6,798 bases of DNA from Hyphomicrobiales bacterium. Its GTDB lineage: Bacteria > Pseudomonadota > Alphaproteobacteria > Rhizobiales > Xanthobacteraceae. A model generated the notes under the pieces. The model had not been told where the DNA came from. It saw only the letters and a program-made list of their open reading frames with translations, and did no database searches. This document shows, in pieces, positions 1 through 5,491 of this stretch. Within the stretch, counting starts at the first letter, position 1. Every line of letters begins with the position of its first letter. Location: contig JAPLPC010000303.1 in assembly GCA_026400425.1 (NCBI GenBank), positions 1,071-7,868 on the forward strand. The letters are read 5' to 3'. The translations under genes were made by a program, and so were the position numbers.

Positions 1-48
1 CGTGCCCAACTTAGGCACTCGAAGTCGCCATTGCGAGACGCGGCGTAA

Positions 49-124
49 GGTGGGCAAAGGCGCTGTTGCGCCGTGCCCACCATTCTTTTTCGAGCCGCGA
101 GGTGGGCACGCTTTGCATTGCCCA
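49..124. repeat. Palindromic intergenic repeat (GTGGGCA/TGCCCAC type)
   Basis: A stem-loop is readable at 49-81. GGTGGGCA (49-56) pairs with TGCCCACC (74-81), and GGCGC (59-63) pairs with GCGCC (68-72) around a TGTT loop, with small bulges at 57-58 and 73. A second copy of the same word follows as GGTGGGCA (101-108) with TGCCCA (119-124). It ends ten bases before the stop codon of the minus-strand binding-protein gene, so it would lie in that gene's 3' region. From general knowledge, Bradyrhizobium-type genomes carry many dispersed copies of such GTGGGCA...TGCCCAC palindromes; membership in a repeat family is inferred from this one locus. Only the weak inverted pair GTGCC/GGCAC (2-6 and 14-18) was seen in 1-48, with no coding sequence. 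Confidence 0.55.
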
Positions 125-133
125 TTCTACAGG

Positions 134-1365
134 TCACTCCGTCATCGGCTTCTCGGAAATATCCCAATCCTTTCCATTGAAGATCGAGATATAGAGCGTC
201 TTCATCGGCGTATAATTGTCCGGCGTGTAGCTGTAGGTCACGCCGTCCAGCATATAGGGCGAGTGGAAGCCGGTGAGGTTCTGGGCCTGCTTCAGCACAT
301 TGGCGCGGGTGAGATCGTCGCCGCAGCGGCGCAGGATTTCACCCATGGCCACGGCCTGGCCGTAGCCGGCATAGGCAATGGTGTTGTCGGGATCGACATT
401 GGGCAGATATTTCTTGCGCAATTCCTCGAACGCCATCACCTCGGGATCCTTCTCGAATTGCGGTGTTCCCACCTCTTTCGAATAGCGGATCGCGACGATA
501 CCCTTTGCATTCTCGATGCCGGCAGCGTTGAGAATCGAGCGGCCGGTCGAGCCGGCCGAGAGCAGATGCAGCGGCTTCCAGCCGAGTTCGGCCACCTTGC
601 GGATCGACTGCGACGTCGCCTTGCCGGTGGTGATATTGTAGAAAACATCGGCGCCGGATTTCGCCAGATTGATCAGCTGCGAATCGATGGTCGGATCGGT
701 GAGGTCATAGGTGACTTCCGCGATCACCTTCGCGGTGCCGCCGGCTTTCGCCAGTTCATCCTTGAACGGACCCAGAAAGTCCCGTCCGAAATCATCGTTC
801 TGATAAAAGACTGATAAAGGATGCCGACCTTGGCATTCGGCTTCACGCTGATCACGTGCTTGGCGAGGATGCGGGCTTCGGTCGGATACAAAGGCAATCC
901 GGCCATGGTCCATTTGAAGTTCTTCGGGTCGTTCCATTTCGAAGCGCCGGTGTTGAGCAACAGTTGCGGCACGCCCTTGGAATTCAGATACTTGTGCACG
1001 GCCGTCTGCGGCGCGGTGCCGAGCGAGCCGTAGAGCGCCAGCACCTCCTCCTGCTCGACGAGACGGCGCGTGGCCTCCACGGCCTTCGGCGCGCTATAGG
1101 CGTCGTCCAGCGAGAGAAACTTCACCTTCCGGCCGTTGATGCCGCCTTTTTCGTTGAGCATCTGGAAATAGGCCTCGCCGACCCGGCCGAGTACGCCGTA
1201 AAGCGACCCGGGGCCGCTATGCGGCACGGTCTGGCCGATCTTGATCTCGGTGTCGCTGGCGCCCGGATCGTATTTTTTGTCCGCCCCAAGGGCCGTAGTA
1301 GTGATGGCCGAGAGCATCGCGGCGCCGGCCGCGAGCGTGAGGACGGAATGGTGGCGTGAAGACAT
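134..1365 (-). pseudogene. Branched-chain amino acid-type ABC transporter substrate-binding protein, frameshifted
   Basis: The gene encodes a periplasmic type I solute-binding protein (Peripla_BP_6 / LivK-like family) that would deliver an amino acid or related ligand to an ABC importer. Reading from the minus-strand ATG at 1365, a Sec signal peptide ends near residue 27 (TTTALG, then ADKKYD). Family-typical text follows: EIKIGQT, GSLYGV, a long first lobe, and in the second lobe YAGYGQAVA and a C-terminal W-D segment. The frame is broken after Q185 (GILYQ). Removing 11 inserted bases at 800-821 restores GILYQNDDFGRDF and a 406-residue protein, a normal family length. As it stands, translation gives about 213 residues: the first lobe plus 28 unrelated residues, with a stop at 724. 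The remaining 221 codons are open and well conserved in style, so the lesion is recent or a sequencing error. No permease or ATPase gene is in view. The substrate is unknown. Confidence 0.88.
800..821. repeat. 11-bp imperfect tandem duplication causing the frameshift
   Basis: On the plus strand CTGATAAAAGA (800-810) is followed directly by CTGATAAAGGA (811-821). The two units differ at one base. Each encodes part of the LYQ stretch of the binding protein on the minus strand. Eleven is not a multiple of three, so the extra unit shifts the frame. With one unit removed the gene length is 1221 bp, exactly 407 codons including the stop. Confidence 0.9.
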
Positions 1366-1375
1366 GTCGCTGTTT

Positions 1376-1381
1376 CTCCCT
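1376..1381 (-). promoter_or_regulatory. Ribosome binding site of the binding-protein gene
   Basis: On the minus strand AGGGAG lies about ten bases before the ATG at 1365. It fixes that ATG as the start rather than the in-frame ATG at 1515. The 50 extra residues from 1515 are basic and would bury the signal peptide. Confidence 0.7.
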
Positions 1382-1443
1382 GATGTCCGCCTCTTGCGGG
1401 CGTCTTTGAGCCATTGCCGCGTGGTCGCGGTCTGCCGGCCGGC

Positions 1444-1505
1444 TGGCATCCTGTGCGGGCGAAACAGGGTTGGCAATACCTCCCTGCCAGTGGGCGTTTT
1501 TGCCA
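1444..1505. promoter_or_regulatory. Cluster of TGGCA/TGCCA half-sites, possible operator
   Basis: TGGCA occurs at 1444-1448 and 1471-1475, and TGCCA at 1485-1489 and 1501-1505. The middle pair forms a 19-bp inverted repeat, TGGCA-N9-TGCCA. It sits 106-124 bases upstream of the binding-protein start, where a regulator site is plausible. A LysR-type or similar dimeric regulator would suit the symmetry, but GC-rich DNA gives such words by chance. No regulator gene is in the window. Confidence 0.25.
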
Positions 1506-1707
1506 CGGCACGCATTCAATGGGAAAACTATGAACGGGTGCGCAATATGGGTTCGCGCACTGCCGAAAAGCGCTGACTTAACATTAATTTAACCGTTCAG
1601 GCGGGTGCGCGCAGCGCGGTGCAATCTGGTCAGGTGTGGCTGCACGGATACAGCCATACCGGCTCGACTCCCGTATTGTGCCCGAACAATCCGAATTGGG
1701 GTCCACT

Positions 1708-2912
1708 ATGAAACGAATTCTTCTCGCCAGCGCCGCGCTGATCGGAACCGCCGTCACCGCGCAGGCCGCTGACATGGCCATGAAGGCCCCATATTACAAA
1801 GCCCCGGTCGTCGCCGTCTACAACTGGACCGGTTTCTACATGGGCGTGAACGCTGGTGCCGGCATCGGCCGCGACCGCATTCTCCACAGCTACACCGGCA
1901 ATGATTCGATCTACCGTTCGCCGCAGGGTGGTTTCGGTGGCGTTCAGGCCGGTTGGAACTGGCAGGCTGACTCGCTGCTCGGCCCGATCGTTTACGGCAT
2001 CGAAGCCGACATCCAGGGCGGCAACCTGTCGGGTGGCGGCGCAAACGTTGCCGGCATTTCGCAGACATCTTACAGCACCAGCTCCGATTGGTTCGGCACC
2101 GTGCGTGGCCGCGTCGGTCTCGCGACCGGCCCAGTCCTCAGCTACGTCACCGGCGGTTTTGCCTATGGCAACTTCAAGAGCTCGATCACGGAAGCCGGCG
2201 TCGGCACCTTCACGCAGGATCGCACGGCGACCGGTTGGACCGTCGGCAGCGGCGTCGAAGCAGCGCTCGGCGGCAACTGGACCGGCAAGCTCGAATATCT
2301 GTACCTGAACCTCGGCAACCGCACCGGCGAATCTTTCGGTCCGCCGGCTCAGCTCGCCAACACCGAACTGCGTGCAAACATCTGCCGCGTCGGTCTGAAC
2401 TACCGCATCGGCGGCAACAGCACCTACACCCCGGTGGTGGCAGCCAACTGGGCCGGCTGGTATCTCGGCGGCAATGTCGGCTCCGGCACCGGTCGCAATC
2501 GCACCTATCTCGGCCCGGTCGCTGGCCCCGGTGAACAGTTCAGCCTGAACCCCGATGGTATCAACGGTGGTGGCCAGATCGGCTACAACTGGCAGGCTGC
2601 CAACTGGGTCTATGGTATCGAGACCGACATCCAGGCGTCCAGCAGAACACGCTGAGCGAGGCCGGCGCTTCGGTGAGCTACAGCAACACCCAGAGCGGCT
2701 GGACTGCCGGCGCCGGCATCGAGACGCCCTTCAAACTGCTCGGCCTGTTCGGACCGAACTGGACCAGCAAGACCGAATATCTCTACGTGGATCTTGGCCG
2801 CAAGACCGACGTGCTGCCGAATGGCAACATCACCAGCACCGGCGTTACCCAGCACATCTTCCGCACCGGCCTGAACTATCACTTCAACACCCCGGTCGTT
2901 GCGAAGTACTGA
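1708..2912 (+). pseudogene. Omp25/31-type outer-membrane double-barrel protein, copy 1, disrupted by internal deletion
   Basis: This is an outer-membrane beta-barrel gene of the Omp25/31 (porin-family, OMP_b-brl) type. The ATG at 1708 has GGGG six bases upstream (1698-1701). The signal peptide is residues 1-20, ending AQA before AD. Barrel 1 runs from about NWTGFYMGVNAG (39-50) to VGLNYRIGG (228-236). A second, homologous barrel begins at NWAGWYLGGNVG (247-258). After ETDIQ (305-309) the frame hits a TGA at 2653-2655, giving 315 residues. The rest of barrel 2 continues in another frame from about 2640 to the TGA at 2910-2912 (...QSGWTAGAGIE..., ...RTGLNYHF...VVAKY). Comparison with the intact neighbour shows about 50-60 codons missing, including the counterparts of LGTVRGRLG and GTAGYAYGG. 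The truncated product would lose the C-terminal strand that normally serves as the BAM assembly signal. The gene is therefore probably non-functional, unless the lesion is a sequence error. Confidence 0.85.
2630..2642 (+). other. Deletion junction in barrel 2 of copy 1
   Basis: TCCAG occurs at 2630-2634 and 2638-2642. Upstream, the conserved text DIQ ends at 2634 in the starting frame. Downstream, the frame that reaches the proper C-terminus reads GVQQNTLSEAG from 2634. In the intact paralog DIQG and GGV are separated by 52 residues. The junction therefore sits within these few bases. The gene's length (1205 bp) is not a multiple of three, which confirms a net frame change. Confidence 0.7.
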
Positions 2913-2914
2913 TC
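2853..2914 (+). repeat. 62-bp 3'-end repeat shared with the second barrel gene (other copy 4413-4474)
   Basis: The ends of the two tandem barrel genes align without gaps over 62 bases, and I count five mismatches (at 2871, 2882, 2888, 2890 and 2900). The last 14 bases, GCGAAGTACTGATC, are identical and run past the stop codon. Both genes therefore end HIFRTG.NYHFN.PVVAKY. This is direct evidence of a tandem duplication and a possible site for homologous exchange. Confidence 0.85.
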
Positions 2915-2938
2915 ACGATAACAAAAGCGTCAAACAGC

Positions 2939-2967
2939 AAAGCCCCGGCCGAAAGGTCGGGGTTTTT
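2939..2967 (+). terminator. Intrinsic terminator after barrel gene copy 1
   Basis: CCCCGGCC (2943-2950) pairs with GGTCGGGG (2955-2962) with one G-T wobble, closed by a GAAA tetraloop (2951-2954) and followed by TTTTT (2963-2967). Preceding A residues can extend the stem. It lies 30 bases after the copy 1 stop codon, so the two barrel genes are probably separate transcription units. Confidence 0.9.
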
Positions 2968-2969
2968 GC

Positions 2970-2999
2970 TTGATGGCACATCTCGGCAAAACCCTATCT
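2970..2999 (+). promoter_or_regulatory. Possible promoter of barrel gene copy 2
   Basis: TTGATG (2970-2975) and CTATCT (2994-2999) are separated by 18 bases. They resemble the alphaproteobacterial housekeeping pattern (TTGAC-like, CTATAT-like). The pair sits between the terminator and the copy 2 start, where a promoter is required. The spacing is slightly long and the match is partial, so this is only a candidate. Confidence 0.3.
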
Positions 3000-3003
3000 C
3001 ACT

Positions 3004-3035
3004 GACCGCCACTGCGGCGCTATGGCGCGGCGGTC
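3004..3035. repeat. Perfect inverted repeat in the leader of barrel gene copy 2
   Basis: GACCGCC (3004-3010) is the exact reverse complement of GGCGGTC (3029-3035). Inside it GCGC (3017-3020) can pair with GCGC (3025-3028) around a TATG loop, leaving six bases bulged on one side. No T-run follows, so it is not a typical terminator. It ends 45 bases before the proposed TTG start and could be a leader hairpin or an operator. Confidence 0.5.
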
Positions 3036-3070
3036 TTAATCTGCTATGGTGTACTGTCGTCGTCGTTCAT

Positions 3071-3075
3071 GGGGG
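3071..3075 (+). promoter_or_regulatory. Ribosome binding site supporting the TTG start at 3081
   Basis: GGGGG ends five bases before TTG at 3081. The sequence before the alternative ATG at 3069 has no purine-rich element. Copy 1 has the matching arrangement, GGGG six bases before its ATG. Confidence 0.55.
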
Positions 3076-3080
3076 CTATC

Positions 3081-4472
3081 TTGAAATATCTCGTCGTCAC
3101 GACTGCTGCGCTGCTCGGCACCTCTTGCGCGGCGCAGGCTGCCGACGTGGCGGTCAAGAATCCCTATCTCAAGGCCCCCATCGCATCGGTCTATGACTGG
3201 ACCGGCTTTTACATCGGCGCGAATGCCGGCATCGGCCTCGGTCGCAACAAGACTGAACTGGCGGGCCTCGGCGGGACGTCGTTCAACACCACGCATCTGG
3301 CGCCTCAAGGCGCGATCGGCGGCGGCCAGATCGGCTATAACTGGCAGACCGGCTCCATGTTTGGACCATTGGTGCTGGGCATCGAGGCCGACATTCAGGG
3401 CGCCGGCCTACGCGACGATTACACCAATCTGCGGATCGGCGAAGCCACCGCGTTTGATCAGCGGCTCGACTGGTTCGGCACTGTGCGCGGCCGCATCGGC
3501 CGCAGCGATGGGCCGATCTTCAGCTACGCCACGGCAGGTTATGCCTACGGCAACGTCAGGACCACGCTCAATCAGGCGGCCATCGGCGTCACCGATTTCG
3601 GCAATCGCATGCATCATGGCTGGACCTATGGCGGCGGTGTCGAGGCTGCGCTTGGCGGCAACTGGAGCGCCAAGATCGAGGCGCTCTATGTCAATCTCGG
3701 CAACAGGAGCGATGTGTTCGAGAACGGCAACCAGACCCTCAACAGCAACATCCGCGAGCGAATCTATCGCGTTGGTCTGAACTACCGTATCGGCGGCAAC
3801 GGCGCCTATGTGGCTCCGGCCCCGGCGAACTGGGCCGGCCTCTATCTCGGTGGCAATGCCGGCGGCGCTTGGTCGCGGAACCGTAGCTCTTTCGTCGGCT
3901 CCGGCGCGAACGAGTTTTTCAACCTGTCGCCGGATGGCTTCATCGGCGGCGGTCAGGTCGGTTACAATTGGCAGGCGGCCAACTGGGTGGCCGGCATCGA
4001 AGCCGATATCCAGGGCTCGACCCAGCGCGACAACGATGCCTGCATCACGCGCTGCCTCGCCACGCAAAACGCCTCCTTCGATGCGAAGCTGCCCTGGCTC
4101 GGCACGGTGCGCGGCCGGCTCGGCTACTCGGTCGGATCGACCCTGTTGTATGGCACCGCGGGTTACGCCTATGGCGGCGTGAAGACGCGCATTACCGCGG
4201 TCGGCAATGGGCCTGCCATCGATACCACGTTGTCCGGCAGCCGCAGCGGCTGGACCGTCGGCGGCGGCATCGAGCGGCCGTTCAAGTTCTTCGGCATGTT
4301 CGGGCCGAACTGGACCAGCAAGAGTGAATATCTCTATGTCGATCTCGGCTCGACCTCCGACACCCTGGTCGCAGGCGCGGGCACCGTCGCCGTGACGTCA
4401 AACGTCAAGGAACACATCTTCCGCACCGGCGTGAACTATCATTTCAATAGCCCGGTCGTGGCGAAGTACTGA
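3081..4472 (+). CDS. Omp25/31-type outer-membrane protein with two barrel domains, copy 2 (intact)
   Basis: This 463-residue outer-membrane beta-barrel protein belongs to the Omp25/31 porin-like family. I chose TTG at 3081 because it has a ribosome site and its product aligns without gaps with copy 1 from residue 1 to W40. ATG at 3069 would add four residues. The signal peptide is 1-20 (AQA, then AD). Barrel 1 spans about 39-239 and barrel 2 about 250-463. The halves repeat the same order: WTGFYIGANAG / WAGLYLGGNAG, IGGGQIGYNWQ / IGGGQVGYNWQ, GIEADIQG twice, GTVRGRIG / GTVRGRLG, TAGYAYGN / TAGYAYGG, and a final strand YRVGLNYRIGG / FRTGVNYHFNS. Ordinary family members carry one such barrel of roughly 200 residues. 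Two cysteines (321, 325) lie in a likely surface loop of barrel 2. Role inferred: envelope integrity or surface barrel; pore activity is not shown. The gap to the convergent methyltransferase gene is 29 bp, with no clear terminator. Confidence 0.9.
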   Translation: MKYLVVTTAALLGTSCAAQAADVAVKNPYLKAPIASVYDWTGFYIGANAGIGLGRNKTELAGLGGTSFNTTHLAPQGAIGGGQIGYNWQTGSMFGPLVLGIEADIQGAGLRDDYTNLRIGEATAFDQRLDWFGTVRGRIGRSDGPIFSYATAGYAYGNVRTTLNQAAIGVTDFGNRMHHGWTYGGGVEAALGGNWSAKIEALYVNLGNRSDVFENGNQTLNSNIRERIYRVGLNYRIGGNGAYVAPAPANWAGLYLGGNAGGAWSRNRSSFVGSGANEFFNLSPDGFIGGGQVGYNWQAANWVAGIEADIQGSTQRDNDACITRCLATQNASFDAKLPWLGTVRGRLGYSVGSTLLYGTAGYAYGGVKTRITAVGNGPAIDTTLSGSRSGWTVGGGIERPFKFFGMFGPNWTSKSEYLYVDLGSTSDTLVAGAGTVAVTSNVKEHIFRTGVNYHFNSPVVAKY

Positions 4473-4501
4473 TCGGCTAGGCCAGAATGACGATGATGGG
4501 G

Positions 4502-5425
4502 CTAGCGTTTTGTAGCCACCATCACAACGCTCGGCACCGGCACGTCGCGCTCGGTGCGGATCGACGCGCGATCGACGCGCGCGAGCAGTAGGCCGGCATC
4601 GTCGAGCAGGCCACGCAAATGCGCCTCGCTTTGCGCAAAGCGCAGGCCGGCGCCGAGCGTGACGCCGTCGCCATCATGCGTTTCTGCTGTGAAGGCAACC
4701 AGGCCAGATGGCTTCAAGACGCGCGCGGCCTCTGCAAACAGCGGCGCGAGGTCATGAATGTAGATCATCATATCGGCGGCGATCACGAGATCGGCGCAAC
4801 GATCCTCCTGATGAGCCAGTTGTTCGACGGCGTCGCCGATCGACACTGAATCGTAAAGCCCCGTCGCCTGCGCGCGCTTGATCATCTCTGCCGAGATATC
4901 GATGCCCGTAAACCCCTCGACACAGTTTTCAAACGCACGGGCGGCGAGGCCGGTGCCGCATCCGAGATCAATCGCGCGGTGGAAATTCATCGGACGCGCA
5001 TGCGCGTGGCAGACCGCGGACACCGCATCGAGCAGGAGCGCCGGGCCGCGATAGCCGAGATCGCCGACCAGCGACTTCTCGAATTTCGGGGCGTACTGAT
5101 CGTACAGCGCGGCAACATACTGCCGCGACATGGCCCCTGGTTTGCCGCCGGTGAGCCGCAACAGCCGCAAGTCCGCCCCGAGCAAATCGACGCCATCGGC
5201 CGCTTTTGCGCGCTGGAAAGCGTCGATCGCGCCGGTTTTGTCACCCTGGCGTTCCCGAACGTCGCCAAGTGCAAACCAGGCCGAGGCGAAGTCCGGTATC
5301 AATTCGATCGCCTGCATGAACAGGTCGGCCGCCCCGGCCAGATCACCGCGAAGCTCCAGATCACGCCCGTAATCGAAACGACGGTCGGCGATCATTTCAC
5401 CGGATGACATGAACATTTGCGCCAT
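4502..5425 (-). CDS. TPR-containing SAM-dependent methyltransferase
   Basis: This cytoplasmic class I methyltransferase of 307 residues matches the group described as predicted methyltransferases with TPR repeats (COG4976-like). Two TPR units lie at about 17-77 (RDLELRGDLAGAADLFMQAI, then FALGDVRERQGDKTGAIDAF). A linker follows, then the SAM-binding fold: motif I DLGCGTG at 153-159, acidic motif GIDIS at 174-178, DLVIAADMM at 212-220, and VLKPSG at 236-241 with FTAET. The segment LRFAQSEAHLRGLLDDAG (261-278) is like the C-terminal part of this group. No substrate can be assigned. The start is uncertain: ATG at 5425 is used, but ATGs at 5416, 5410 and 5395 also fit and none has a good ribosome site. 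The frame stays open upstream to 6094, but that part is the antisense of the exonuclease gene. The gene is divergent from the exonuclease across 66 bp. Confidence 0.87.
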   Translation of the reverse strand: MAQMFMSSGEMIADRRFDYGRDLELRGDLAGAADLFMQAIELIPDFASAWFALGDVRERQGDKTGAIDAFQRAKAADGVDLLGADLRLLRLTGGKPGAMSRQYVAALYDQYAPKFEKSLVGDLGYRGPALLLDAVSAVCHAHARPMNFHRAIDLGCGTGLAARAFENCVEGFTGIDISAEMIKRAQATGLYDSVSIGDAVEQLAHQEDRCADLVIAADMMIYIHDLAPLFAEAARVLKPSGLVAFTAETHDGDGVTLGAGLRFAQSEAHLRGLLDDAGLLLARVDRASIRTERDVPVPSVVMVATKR

Positions 5426-5491
5426 AGGGAACCGGGCAGGGTAAGGGGCGTTCGCCCGAGGACTCCAATCAGCCTCGCCCGGGCCTATATC
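5426..5491. promoter_or_regulatory. Compact divergent promoter region (methyltransferase / exonuclease)
   Basis: Only 66 bp separate the two start codons, so the promoters must overlap or reach into the genes. TCGCCCG occurs twice as a direct repeat (5452-5458 and 5475-5481), 23 bases apart, about two helical turns. GCCCGGGC (5477-5484) is a perfect 8-bp palindrome. CTATAT (5485-5490) is a good match to the alphaproteobacterial -10 element and lies only a few bases before the exonuclease ATG. There is no matching -35. The elements are seen; their function is inferred. Confidence 0.35.

Larger units (their letters stand above)
1366..1707. other. Divergent intergenic region (342 bp)
   Basis: This lies between the minus-strand binding-protein gene and the plus-strand barrel gene and must hold both promoters. 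It contains an AT-rich stretch at 1576-1592 (TTAACATTAATTTAA core) that stands out from its GC-rich surroundings. It also has a perfect 6-bp inverted pair GTGCGC (1538-1543) / GCGCAC (1555-1560), and ATTGT (1675-1679) / ACAAT (1686-1690) shortly before the barrel gene. I could not assign a convincing -35/-10 pair in either direction. No convincing small gene was found; the open frames here are shadows or N-terminal over-extensions. Confidence 0.6.

Noticed and set aside
2..814. Plus-strand open frame of 270 codons
   Set aside because: It runs antisense to the second lobe of the substrate-binding protein, whose minus-strand text is clearly family-like; GC-rich DNA gives long antisense frames.
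134..937. Second lobe of the binding protein as a separate gene starting at 937
   Set aside because: Its first residues up to the lesion are out-of-frame sequence of the same gene; no ribosome site and no signal peptide for a periplasmic protein.
1471..1489. Sigma-54 type -24/-12 promoter (TGG...TTGC-like)
   Set aside because: The GG to GC distance is 12 bases instead of the required 10 on both strands.
3081..3140. Lipoprotein signal in the intact barrel protein (LLGTSC)
   Set aside because: The -3 position before Cys is Gly, not Leu/Val/Ile, and the copy 1 signal peptide aligns without a cysteine; a standard AQA cleavage site follows.
3408..4067. Minus-strand open frame of 219 codons inside the intact barrel gene
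   Set aside because: Antisense shadow of a repetitive, GC-rich coding region; no ribosome site or recognisable motif.
4473..4501. Bidirectional terminator between the convergent barrel and methyltransferase genes
   Set aside because: Only short GGCTAG-type matches; no stable hairpin with T-run on either strand.
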